Below, one piece after another: positions 1 to 10,142 of a stretch of DNA of 10,142 bases. Position 1 is the stretch's first letter. Every line of letters begins with the position of its first letter. The stretch is from positions 7,622 through 17,763 of the forward strand of contig MU646649.1 of the NCBI GenBank assembly GCA_026770585.1, read 5' to 3'. The notes under the pieces were generated by a model, which worked only from the letters and a program-made list of their open reading frames with translations, ran no database searches and was not told the DNA's origin. The position numbers and the translations under genes were made by a program. Source of the DNA: Baffinella frigidus (Eukaryota > Cryptophyceae > Cryptomonadales > Baffinellaceae).

Positions 1-125
1 GGGGGGGGGGAGGGGGGGGCGGGGGAGAGAAAGGGAGGGAGACGAGGGTGTGTGAGCGCAACGTCCGCGTAGCTTTTGGAGTCGTCGGTTGAATATCGGA
101 TGTTTCAGAGAATGGTTAGGCTCAC
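1..125 (-). other. Start of Rab intron 7, with partial exon 7 copy and G-rich edge
   Basis: Exon 7 ends in GAG followed by a donor GTGAGC at 125. The next exon lies outside the window. Within the intron, 64-91 repeats the 3' part of exon 7 (127-154) with 27 of 28 bases alike, offset 63 bp, but the copy lacks the donor (GCGGAC instead of GCGGAG-GTGAG). Positions 1-55 are purine-rich with long G runs. Confidence 0.75.
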
Positions 126-3615
<3,490 letters not shown>

Positions 3616-3948
3616 TTTTCGCTGCTCCGCCCACTAAAGGTCTCGGTCTTCCTCCGAATCAGCGGCTCGTCCAAGGCCAAGGAGGGGTAAGTCGCGACGC
3701 AACAAATTTCCCGTTGTGGCCCGTCTCCACTCGCTGCGTGTCCCCTGCCGAACGAGGCGAGAAATAACGCGGCGGATGCGACGGCTGGTTGTACAAACTC
3801 AGCCCGCCCTACTTGGGGAAAGTGAAGGGCTGAGGTCCAGCTGTTGACTAATGTTAAGTTGATTTCCCCAATGCTCGGCCACTTAGCCTTTCTTTTTGTG
3901 TTGATAGTCAAATCTGGATTTGAAGGTCAAAGTCGCCTCTGGCCCTTA
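3616..3948. other. Upstream flank of the Rab gene
   Basis: Contains the likely 5' leader and promoter region, but I see no clear TATA box or initiator. Positions 3852-3915 (TTAAGTTGATTTC, then TGTTGATAGTCAA) resemble 7828-7885, so part of the flank belongs to a dispersed repeat that precedes the 250-bp tandem repeat. The minus-strand open frame through this region continues into intron 1 and is not a believable protein. Confidence 0.5.
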
Positions 3949-4610
3949 CAGTCCTTTCTACGGAAGGGCGTGTCGTTGGGCTATGTTGGGAGCATTTAAA
4001 ACCTAAAGGACCTAAAGGACCTACACTTCAACCATGGGATACCATGAGCCTCAGAAAGGCTGACTTGGGTTCGGTGCGTGGGCGAGCGCGCGCCCACCTG
4101 GGTAGCCTCAAACACCCCAACAGAACCACCCTGTATCCCCTCTTCACGAGCCTCTGCACTGGAGAGCGAAATGCGATCCGAAAGCAAAAATGCTTTTTCT
4201 GCAGATCCCTTCTACGGAACGGCGTGTCGTTGGCATATGTTGGGAGAAATTAAAACCTAAAGGATCTAAAGGACCTTCAGCTATGGGGTACCATGTGCCT
4301 CATAAAGGCTGACTTGGGTTCGGTGCGTGGGCGGGCATGGTCACCAATTGGTATACCTACAAACACCCCAAAAGAACCACCCTGTACCCCCTCTTCACGA
4401 GCCTCTGCAATGGAGAGCTCAACGCGATCCGAAAGCAAAAATGCTTCTCTGCAGATCCCTTCTACGGAACGGCGTGTCGTTGGGCTATGTTGGGAGAAAT
4501 TAAAACCTAAAAGACCTAAAGGACCTCAAGGACCTTCGGTTCTGCGTCCTCTGCACCGGGGGGCCTGAATGTGATCCGAAAGGAAGCATGGCTTTCCTGC
4601 AGAACAAGTT
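3949..4610. repeat. Tandem array of a roughly 250-bp repeat, three units
   Basis: Landmark TCTACGGAA(C/G)GGCGTGTCG occurs at 3957, 4211 and 4461, giving periods of 254 and 250 bp. Each unit continues with TATGTTGGGAG, AAACCTAAAGGACC, CTGACTTGGGTTCGGTGCGT, CCTCTTCACGAGCCTCTGCA and GATCCGAAAGCAAAAATGCT. The third unit lacks the middle and ends near 4610. Frames in different units encode similar peptides, but without a shared start and with different lengths, which DNA similarity explains. No terminal inverted repeats or transposase seen. Confidence 0.88.
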
Positions 4611-4626
4611 CCAGTGTCCGCCTATC

Positions 4627-4668
4627 CACACGGTGGACTACGAACCTTTGATCAAAAGTCAACTTACC
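4627..4668 (+). pseudogene. Coding-like fragment, HTVDYEPLIKSQLT
   Basis: Fourteen codons followed at once by TGA. The peptide and DNA match segments at 9474 (HTVDYGPFNKSQLA) and on the minus strand at 9949-9908 (HTVDYGPFIKSQLS). Similarity with the 9474 copy continues beyond the stop in the DNA (for example CACGTAACACCCC near 4711 and 9560). I do not recognise the protein. It sits immediately after the third 250-bp unit and looks like a decayed or partial copy. Confidence 0.55.
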
Positions 4669-4669
4669 T

Positions 4670-5150
4670 GAAGACAATAAACTTTAAGGGGTTTTCTAAT
4701 GCAAATTGGTCACGTAACACCCCGGAATTCGAGGTCAACGAAACTCTCGAAGCCCACCGAGTGGGTTGGTAGCCCGAAGTACCTAAAGGACCTAAAGGAC
4801 GGAATAAAAACTTATCGCTTTCCCCCCAATGAAGGATCGAAAGGACCTCGGATGCTACAGCTTCGTCACTACCTAGGAGTCGATCTCGCTTCTGGCCTAG
4901 AGCTTTCAGTGTGTCGAACGAATTTGTGGCGAAACAGACTTTGAAGCATTTGGTGCTTTGTATTACACTCACATCGAAGGCCACGCCCACCTTACTCTTG
5001 AGGAGATGGGAAAAATCTACGGATGAGCTCCCCGGAACTACCCACAGGGGTTGGACCGAGCCCCTTTTCTCCCCCCCCCCATCGACTTCTGCGCTGAAAG
5101 TAGATGGGACTCCCGGAGACCTAGTCCTAATCAAAAGCTTGAAAAATCAA
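4670..5150. other. Spacer with decayed repeat sequence
   Basis: Positions 4670-4760 are a diverged copy of 9533-9620. CCTAAAGGA units occur at 4782-4800. A C10 run lies near 5071-5080. The remainder shows no gene, hairpin or repeat I can support; open frames on both strands overlap and have no recognisable motif. Confidence 0.5.
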
Positions 5151-5213
5151 TCCTGCAGCCTGGTAGTTCTATCCTGAAGCCTGGAACCTCCATCCTGAAG
5201 CCCGGAAGATTCT
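5151..5213. repeat. 21-bp tandem repeat, three units
   Basis: Units starting TCCTG(A/C)AGCC(T/C)GG lie at 5151, 5172 and 5193. In one plus frame this gives the heptad IL(Q/K)PG(S/T)S three times within an open frame at 5051-5278. The period is a multiple of three, but nothing else marks the frame as coding. Confidence 0.8.
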
Positions 5214-5963
5214 TTCAATCGCTTCAACCTCGAGATTCCCCCCCCCCAAAACTGCCAAACAAAATGGTACCCCTTTAACCCTCCACACAGTTTTAGTTTT
5301 TTACAAAAATCGGCCACACTAGGCCAGACCAGCAGCGAAACAACAGCACTTTAATGTGCTGGGCTTGAGACCTAGATGGGAACAGGAGCACATCATGATG
5401 TTCGTTTTGCAGCCAGTCCTTCACTACCAGTGTGTCATCTGTATGAAAACTCAAACTGGCTTCAGGTGGGGTGTAGATCTGTCTTCAACTATTTCATTTA
5501 TCGACGGTCAAATCCATGGTTTAATCGAGGCCGTCTAGCCTATACTCCAAAAAATGGGTCCACGTCGCTCAGTAATAAGTAATCAGAGCTCGAGAAAGTT
5601 CAGTGTCCGCCTCTGTTGGGAGCTTAAAGAGCCTCAAGCAAGGACTTGAAGGGGTCAAGGAGCTCATCCGTAGATTGTCCCCATCCCCTCAAAAGTGAGG
5701 TCTGCGTGTTCTTCGATGTGAGCGTAATACAAAGCGTGAAACCACCACAGCGGGGAGTTCACCTTCCAGCGGTGTATGGTGTGCTGGGAAAGGGGGAAAG
5801 CACAAAAGGGGGAAAGCACAAATAGCAAAGCACTGCGTCCGAGAGGGGCATTTCCTGAAGCCGGAATCTGCGGCCTGAACCAAGACTTCTTTGTGTAGAA
5901 GGGGGGTAAACGCCACCAAAAGTCTCATTTTAACCCAAATCTACATTCTTTAAAGATTGTCCG
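5214..5963. other. Unidentified spacer
   Basis: No gene I can support. It holds a C-rich run near 5236-5247, short open frames at 5356-5582 without known motifs (one has a single CxxC), a fragment of the dispersed repeat near 5597-5645 (AGTGTCCGCCTCTGTTGGGA), and a 16-bp tandem duplication at 5789-5820. Confidence 0.5.
5789..5820. repeat. 16-bp tandem duplication
   Basis: AAAGGGGGAAAGCACA occurs twice head to tail, followed by a decayed third (AATAGCAAAGCAC). Confidence 0.85.
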
Positions 5964-6067
5964 CCCTACACGGCCTAAACCCCCTCGTTCCCTGATTCGT
6001 TTGCTGGTCAATGGGAATTCAATTGCTCAGACGAACCAGAAAATCGGGGAGATTGGGCCGTGTAGGG
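5964..6067. mobile_element. Inverted-repeat element at the left edge of the telomere array
   Basis: CCCTACACGGCC (5964-5975) and its exact complement (6056-6067) bound about 80 bp of AT-richer DNA. Weaker inner complementarity is visible (CAAT...ATTG, TTCGT...ACGAA). The right arm merges into TTGAGGG repeats without a gap; the left arm is followed by CTAAACCCC, a decayed telomere unit of the opposite strand. Confidence 0.55.
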
Positions 6068-6082
6068 TTGAGGGTGTACGAT

Positions 6083-6121
<39 letters not shown>

Positions 6122-7170
6122 GGTTTAGGATTTGGGGGTTAGGGTTTAGTGTTTGGGGGTGAGGGTTTGGGGACTAGGGTTCATGGTTCAGGGTTTAGGG
6201 TTCAGGGTTTAGGGTTCAGGGTGAGGGGTTTAGCGTTTAGGATTTAGGGTTTAAGGTTTGGGGGTTGGAGGTTGGGTTTGTGGTTTAGGTTTTAGGGTTT
6301 AGGGTTTAGGATTTAGGGTTTAGGGTTTAGGGTTTAGGGTTTAGGGTTTAGGGTTTAGGGTTTAGGGTTTAGGGCTTCGGGTTTAGGGTGTAGGGTGTAC
6401 GGTTAAGGGTTCAGGGTGTAGGGTGTAGGGTGTAGGGTTGTGGGGCTAGTGTTTTGGGTTTCGGGTTTAGGGCTTTGGGGTTTCGGGTTTCGGGTTCAGG
6501 TTTCAGGGTTTTGGGGTTTGGGGTTTCGGGTTTCGGGTTCAGGGTTTAGGGTTTTGGGTTAATGGTTTGGTGTTTGGGGTTTGGGGTTTAGGATTTAGGG
6601 TTTAGGGATTAAGTTTGAGTTTTTAGTGTTTTGGGTTTAGGGTCAAGGGTTTAGGGTTTAGGGTTTAGGGTTCAGGGTTTAGTGTTTAGGGTTTAGGGTT
6701 TAGGGTTTAGGGTTTAGGGTTTAGGGTTTAGGGTTTAGGGTTTAGAGTTTAGTTTTCAGGGTCTAGGGTGCAGGGTTCAGGGTTCAGGGTATAGGTCTTA
6801 TGGTCAGGTTTCAGGTTTCAGGGATGAGGGTGTAGAGTTGAGGGTTTATGGTTTAGGGTCTAGGGTTCAGGGTTCATGGTTTAGGGTTTAGGGTTCAGGA
6901 TTTAGGGGTTTGGTTTGAGTGTTTAGGGTTTAGGCTTTAGGTTTCAGGGTTTAGAGTTTAGAGTTCAGGGTTTTGGGTTTTGGGTTTTGGGTTTTGGGTT
7001 TTGTGTTTTGTGTTTAGGGTTTAGGGGTTTAGTGGTTTGGGTCCAGGGTTTATGGTTGGGTTGTGAGGTTTGGGGTTTGGGGTTTAGTGTGTGGGTCTTG
7101 GGGTTTGGTGTTTGGTGTTTGGTGTTTGGGTTTTGGGGTTTTGGGTTAAGGGGTTTGGGTTTGGGGTTTA
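6061..7170. repeat. Interstitial telomere-like array, G strand, about 1.1 kb
   Basis: Heptamers dominated by TTTAGGG, the canonical plant and green-algal telomere unit. Variants are clustered in blocks: TTGAGGG at about 6083-6124, homogeneous TTTAGGG at about 6300-6372 and 6650-6745, TGTAGGG near 6415-6437, and TTTTGGG at about 6967-7003. Open frames across it are artefacts of the repeat. It is internal, flanked by unrelated DNA on both sides. The G runs suggest quadruplex potential. Confidence 0.95.
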
Positions 7171-7345
7171 GGTCCTGTAGGTCCTTTAGTTTTCAAATGC
7201 TCCCAACATAGCCCAACGATGAGCTCTCCAGGGCAGAGGCTCGTGAAGAGGGGATAGAGGGCGGTTCTCATGGGGTTTTTGAGTTAGACCAAAAAGGCAC
7301 AGTCTCGCACACACACCAGAACCCAATATTGGTATCCCATGATCG
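7168..7345 (-). repeat. Inverted partial copy of the 250-bp repeat
   Basis: Reads as the complement of the 3949-4610 units: TTTAGGTCC units, CTCCCAACATAGCCCAACGA, then a jump of roughly 60 bp (no equivalent of the CACGCC...GATCGC segment), GCAGAGGCTCGTGAAGAGGG and GGTATCCCATGA. Its first bases are shared with the end of the telomere array. Confidence 0.82.
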
Positions 7346-7529
7346 GGCGTATCAGATCTCCAACCACGGATACCCCAGAGGTCAAGAGGAAACGAGATTC
7401 CAAGAGGTGTGAGGGATTGTGTGGGTGTGTGGGGCGAGATCAGCCAGAGCTATTGGAGCTATTGAGCTTTAATGACTTTGTACGGCACGCACGTTTACGT
7501 CCTTAGGTTTTAATATCCTTTATTGCCAA
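7346..7529. other. Spacer between inverted repeat copies
   Basis: No gene or repeat recognised. Contains GTGTGGGTGTGTGGGG-type low complexity near 7420. Confidence 0.5.
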
Positions 7530-7760
7530 CATAGGTCCTTTAGGTCCTTTAGGTTTTAAATGCTCCCAACATAGCCCAACGACACGCCCTTCCGTAGAAA
7601 GGACTGCAAAGAAAGCATGTTTGCTTTCGGATCGCGTTTCGCTCTCCAGTGCAGAGGTTCGTGAAGAGGGGATACAGGGTGGTTCTCTTGGGGTGATTGA
7701 GTTATCCCAAAGAGGAACGCGCTCGCACACACACCGAACCCAAGTCCTTGTCCATCTTTG
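7530..7760 (-). repeat. Inverted, nearly complete copy of the 250-bp repeat
   Basis: Complement of a unit from CCTAAAGGACCTAAAGGACC back to GACTTGGGTTCGGTG, including GTCCTTTCTACGGAAGGGCG, the variant found in the first unit at 3951-3970. It is therefore closer to unit 1 than to units 2 and 3 at that end. Confidence 0.85.
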
Positions 7761-7791
7761 GTGCTTTGGTGCTTTTATCATCCATCCACTA

Positions 7792-7879
7792 TTGACCATC
7801 AATCTTTTTACCGTTTTTGACCATCAATCTTAAGTTGATTTCGCTAAGTTGCCTCTTGTCCACGGGTGTTGATGGTCAA
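7792..7879. repeat. Direct and inverted 11-mers, TTGACCATCAA
   Basis: TTGACCATCAA at 7792-7802 and 7817-7827, with its complement TTGATGGTCAA at 7869-7879. The stretch from about 7828 resembles 3854-3915 upstream of the Rab gene, so this is part of a dispersed repeat. Confidence 0.7.
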
Positions 7880-7940
7880 TTCAAATTTGGTGGCGAGAAG
7901 AGGATTCCTTTTTTTTCAGGAGAAACACAGGCGACCACCT

Positions 7941-7987
7941 CCGTCAAGGCACGGGGAACGGCAAGCTGGAACGGCTTGCCTTGACGG
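7941..7987. repeat. Hairpin just upstream of the 8054 reading frame
   Basis: CCGTCAAGGCA (7941-7951) pairs with TGCCTTGACGG (7977-7987). An alternative inner stem GGCAAGC / GCTTGCC competes with the outer one. CCTCCGTCAA recurs at 8014-8022. Confidence 0.7.
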
Positions 7988-8053
7988 TGGGGCGGCAGAT
8001 CTCGCTCGATCCCCTCCGTCAAAGAATCAGAGGGTGAACGACTTTCATCAAAT

Positions 8054-8566
8054 ATGTCGAGGCACCGCCCACCATTCCTCGATCAGCGGGGGACGCCCGG
8101 CCAAGCGTACGGGTGGGAGGTGAAGGAGGAGGCACAATCACCTTACACGCCCCGGCGCAGCGCCAGGTTTGACCACCAGGAGGTTCTTGGGGCGCTCATG
8201 TCCGCGCCGCCGCTGCCCTCCCCGGCGCTCACCCCTCGCATGCTCGACCTTTCTCAGAACGCCTACCCCGCCGACCGTCTCGACTCCAGCCGCTCGTACC
8301 TGCCACCGCCCATCACCCCGCGGAGCGGCATGTACGGGTTCGGCGCGCACCCCCACGGAGAGCGGGGCAGTCCGGATCGGATGGAGCGCTCTAGCTGGCT
8401 GCCTAGCCCGCGCCCCAGCCTCGGTGGCAGCCTCAAGGGCGCCCACTACGAGGCCAGCCTGGACGGCAGCATCCTCTCGCGGCAGGTTGCACCCCTCCAT
8501 CGCGACACAATGTTCCCCCGGAGGCCCAGCACCGCGCGGGGTCCGCGAAGCAAGTTCATAGGCTAA
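8054..8566 (+). CDS. Unidentified Pro/Ser/Arg-rich protein, single exon or terminal exon
   Basis: 170 codons from ATG to TAA. I take this frame as the coding one because its third codon positions are overwhelmingly G or C, as in the Rab exons, and the peptide is of even, disordered composition; the overlapping frames on both strands are shadows. There is no signal peptide, membrane span or catalytic motif. It holds TPR tripeptides at residues 32-34, 60-62 and 88-90, spaced exactly 28 apart and each just after a Pro-rich patch (SPYTPR, SPALTPR, PPITPR), plus further SP sites, resembling proline-directed kinase targets. The frame is open upstream to 7985 with possible acceptor AGs there, so this may be the last exon of a larger gene. 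Function unknown. Confidence 0.7.
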   Translation: MSRHRPPFLDQRGTPGQAYGWEVKEEAQSPYTPRRSARFDHQEVLGALMSAPPLPSPALTPRMLDLSQNAYPADRLDSSRSYLPPPITPRSGMYGFGAHPHGERGSPDRMERSSWLPSPRPSLGGSLKGAHYEASLDGSILSRQVAPLHRDTMFPRRPSTARGPRSKFIG

Positions 8567-8714
8567 CGTCCTGAAAACCGGGCAGTTAAGCCTACGGTAC
8601 TGCCTACAGTAGGCCGTAGGGCCCCAGGGGGGTTCATATGAAACATAGGTCCTAGGGGCCCTACGGCCTACCGCAGGCAATACCGTAGGCCTAACTACCC
8701 GGTTTTCAGGACGT
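8566..8714. mobile_element. 149-bp foldback element (MITE-like)
   Basis: Imperfect arms of about 62 bp (8566-8628 and 8651-8714) start ACGTCCTGAAAACCGGG and share CCTACGGTA and TAGGCCGTAGGGCCCC. The centre of about 22 bp contains CATATG. It encodes nothing. No clear target-site duplication is visible. A related fragment lies at 2498-2537. Its first base is the last base of the TAA stop of the preceding reading frame. Confidence 0.8.
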
Positions 8715-9062
8715 GACACTATTAAAGTCCATTCCACGCCAGGATGCTCGAAACATCCACTTTTGACATCTTTCAAGGGAAACCGCTGGAATCCCTAAGC
8801 CAACCACGTCAGATCTTACGTGGATAAGGCGTCGGTTTCCCTCGATCTATCTGGCGTGGTTAGGTCCTTGAGGTTCTTCGAGCTCCCATCATAGGCGGAC
8901 ACAGGAACTTATCCTGTAGAAAAGCCCTGCTTCCTTTCGGATCGCAGCAAGAGCGTCCCACCCCAGGATAGCGTCTCTCGCACGGGGTGTGCAAGAAATC
9001 TGGTGCAGACCCCCCTGACCTCTCTCCTTCGAGCACCTCCGGCGAAATTGGATGCTGTTCCT
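8715..9062. other. Spacer with hairpin and dispersed repeat fragment
   Basis: Positions 8775-8845 form a foldback: GGGAAACCG pairs with CGGTTTCCC, enclosing CCACGT / ACGTGG. Positions 8863-8945 are the complement of 4568-4625 (GGCGGACAC...CTTTCGGATCGCA) with TTAGGTCCTTGAGGT microsatellite-like DNA. No gene seen; a minus-strand open frame here lacks motifs. Confidence 0.6.
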
Positions 9063-9072
9063 TGATCTCAAC

Positions 9073-9160
9073 AGCTGCCCTAAACCCTAAACCCTAAACC
9101 CTAAACCCTAAACCCTAAACCCTAAACCCCTGACCCTCAACCCTCAACCCTCAACCCGGA
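9073..9160. repeat. Telomere-like repeats, C strand
   Basis: At least six clean CCCTAAA units followed by CCCTCAA variants and decay. Orientation is opposite to the 6061-7170 array. Confidence 0.93.
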
Positions 9161-9186
9161 CCCCGAAACCCGCAACATCTCCATAC

Positions 9187-9252
9187 GATGCCGCCGATGG
9201 TTTCTGTGTACAGAGAAATAGGCTTCTTTACACAGAAACTGTGGGCGGCATC
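9187..9252. mobile_element. Hairpin element splitting the telomere block
   Basis: GATGCCGCC (9187-9195) pairs with GGCGGCATC (9244-9252), and inside it GTTTCTGTGTA pairs with TACACAGAAAC, with a loop of about 18 nt. Both sides are C-strand telomere-like DNA, as if inserted into one array. Confidence 0.65.
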
Positions 9253-9255
9253 TTG

Positions 9256-9350
9256 CCCCCAACCCTTTCACCCTTCACCCTCAACCCTAACCCCTAACCC
9301 CCAACCCCTCAACCATCAACCCTCAACTCTCAACCCTAATCCCTAAACTC
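9256..9350. repeat. Degenerate telomere-like repeats, C strand
   Basis: Units of the type CCCTCAA, CCCTAAC and CCCTAAT, more decayed than at 9073-9130. Confidence 0.85.
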
Positions 9351-9392
9351 GAGAACCGAAATGGATGAATAGTGAGTTGCAAACGGGCGCAG

Positions 9393-9533
9393 GTTCTCGA
9401 CACGCAGCAGCCAGAGTTCATCTCGAAGCTCGAGACCTCCCTCATGGACCACATCCGTACAGGTGCGCCCCACCACACGGTGGACTACGGGCCTTTCAAC
9501 AAAAGTCAACTTGCCCAGAGACAATTAACTTGA
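9393..9533 (+). pseudogene. Coding-like exon fragment, unidentified protein
   Basis: Open for 46 codons from GTTCTCGAC, right after CGCAG (a possible acceptor), to TGA at 9531. The peptide contains EFISKLETSLMDHIRTGAPH and then HTVDYGPFNKSQL. I cannot name the family. Evidence for real coding ancestry is the comparison with the copy at 9754-9810, where most base differences are silent, and with fragments at 4627 and 9908-9949. Could be an exon of a gene continuing outside or a decayed duplicate. Confidence 0.5.
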
Positions 9534-9753
9534 CGGATTTTCTTGGTGTACATTTGGTCACGTAACACCCCAGAATCCGGCCCCAAATTCAAATCCGAAA
9601 TCCTCGAAGGCCACCAAGTGGCATTCTTCTCGCTCTCATCGCGTCACCTAGCAGATTCTATCTAGCAGCTCGTCCATCCAAAAGATTTCCAGTCCACATC
9701 CTGGTATTTCAAACCGTAGAGTACGAAATGGCTCCCAACGCTAAGTCAAATGT
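9534..9753. other. Flank between the coding-like fragments
   Basis: Positions 9534-9620 match 4672-4760 (TTTGGTCACGTAACACCCC). Possible codons GAAATCCTCGAAGGCCACCA continue in one frame, but no exon boundaries can be fixed. The rest is unremarkable. Confidence 0.45.
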
Positions 9754-9810
9754 GAGTTCTCGAAGCTGGAGACCTCTCTGATGGACCGCATGCGCACAGG
9801 TGCGCCCCAC
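9754..9810 (+). pseudogene. Second copy of the first half of the coding-like fragment
   Basis: Nineteen codons: EFSKLETSLMDRMRTGAPH. Compared with 9417-9473 it lacks one ATC codon. It differs at CTC/CTG, TCC/TCT, CTC/CTG and CGT/CGC (all silent) and has H to R and I to M changes. After CCCCAC it diverges to unrelated sequence. Confidence 0.55.
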
Positions 9811-9907
9811 GGTCTTCGCGTTCTGTCTCAGTTTACTCCTTCTGTTTGGTGTCGTAGGGCCGCGTGGACCACCCAAAACAAAATTCTTTAAAGGTAACTG
9901 TCCACAT

Positions 9908-9949
9908 GCTAAGTTGACTTTTGATGAAAGGTCCGTAGTCGACCGTGTG
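9908..9949 (-). pseudogene. Inverted copy of the second half of the coding-like fragment
   Basis: On the minus strand HTVDYGPFIKSQLS is preceded by GCACCC (AP), so the frame GAPHTVDY is kept as in the 9393 copy. The open frame continues on the minus strand to about 9836 without recognised motifs. The orientation is opposite to the neighbouring first-half copy. Confidence 0.5.
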
Positions 9950-9960
9950 GGGTGCCGACC

Positions 9961-10142
9961 TCGACCGCGCATCTCGCCAGGGGGCCTCCGTGGCTGCAAG
10001 CATCATTTATTGATTACACGACCAGCATCACCACATTCTAAGACCCCCTGCGGGGTTTTTGGTACTACAAGGATCTGGACTTCTCTCACACACTACTGGA
10101 AGGGGGGTGCGCCCCAGGGGGGGGGGGCCACGGGGGGGGGGG
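9961..10142. other. Right edge, no gene seen
   Basis: Unremarkable sequence ending in long G runs from about 10100, similar in character to the left edge. A short GC hairpin followed by Ts at 10043-10060 resembles a bacterial terminator by chance. Confidence 0.6.

Noticed and set aside
1-55. Functional G-quadruplex or regulatory tract at the left edge
   Set aside because: Located at the contig edge together with a similar G run at the right edge; sequencing or assembly artefact is as likely.
4044-4568. Similar open frames in each 250-bp unit as a small gene family
   Set aside because: Starts, lengths and frames differ among units, and similarity is at the DNA level throughout; not convincing as proteins.
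3949-4610. CRISPR-like array
   Set aside because: Units of about 250 bp are near-identical throughout with no short repeat/unique spacer pattern, in a eukaryotic context.
6987-7211. 74-codon Gly/Leu/Phe-rich open frame
   Set aside because: Simple translation of telomere-like heptamers.
8169-8561. 130-codon plus-strand open frame overlapping the 8054 exon
   Set aside because: Arg/Pro/Ala-heavy composition typical of a shifted frame in GC-rich coding DNA.
8138-8776. 212-codon minus-strand open frame opposite the 8054 exon
   Set aside because: It is a GC-rich shadow of the plus-strand exon and also runs through the foldback element; the plus frame has the third-position GC bias.
9073-9350. 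A true chromosome end
   Set aside because: The block is internal, degenerate, interrupted by a hairpin and followed by nearly 800 bp of other sequence.
9427-9516. DEAD-box helicase N-terminal motif, suggested by VDYGPF
   Set aside because: Only a few residues resemble the DYxPFxK pattern and the surrounding peptide does not fit; no family assigned.
10043-10060. Bacterial-type intrinsic terminator (GC hairpin plus T run)
   Set aside because: Only a 5-bp stem, no bacterial gene upstream, and spliceosomal introns show the DNA is eukaryotic.

Overview
This window looks like a piece of eukaryotic nuclear DNA, most likely from a green alga or a close relative. Three things point that way. A split Rab11/RabA-type GTPase gene with GT-AG introns can be assembled on the minus strand. 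Many blocks carry the plant-type telomere motif TTTAGGG or its complement. Coding exons are GC-rich at third codon positions while introns and spacers are repeat-laden. There is no bacterial-style operon, no rRNA and no tRNA that I can see. Both window ends are G-rich low-complexity DNA, so this may be a whole small contig.

Layout. Positions 126-3615 (minus strand) hold seven exons of a Rab11-like GTPase, 143 codons from the start Met through the NKSD motif; the C-terminal third lies beyond the left edge. The introns are 73 to 1624 nt long. One (1871-1999) is almost pure degenerate telomere repeat. Others carry a very strong hairpin (2337-2407), inverted-repeat elements, and partial duplications of the exon/intron junctions themselves. 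Positions 3616-3948 are the upstream flank. Positions 3949-4610 hold a tandem array of a roughly 250-bp repeat with a CCTAAAGGA-type microsatellite; inverted copies lie at 7168-7345 and 7530-7760, and a related fragment at 8863-8945. Positions 4611-5963 are mostly unidentified spacer with a decayed coding-like fragment and short tandem repeats. Positions 6061-7170 are a 1.1-kb interstitial telomere-like array, bounded on the left by an inverted-repeat element and running on the right straight into an inverted copy of the 250-bp repeat. Positions 8054-8566 (plus strand) hold a convincing but unidentified coding exon for a disordered, Pro/Ser/Arg-rich protein. Its TAA stop ends exactly where a 149-bp foldback element begins. 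Positions 9063-9350 are C-strand telomere repeats split by a hairpin. Positions 9393-9960 hold three fragments of an unidentified protein-coding segment, which match a further fragment at 4627.

Only the Rab gene can be given a cellular role (vesicle trafficking). No multi-gene system is evident. The most unusual material is structural: telomere repeats acting as intron sequence, duplicated splice junctions, foldback elements next to telomere arrays, and one 33-bp intronic hairpin whose arm recurs unpaired in another intron of the same gene.
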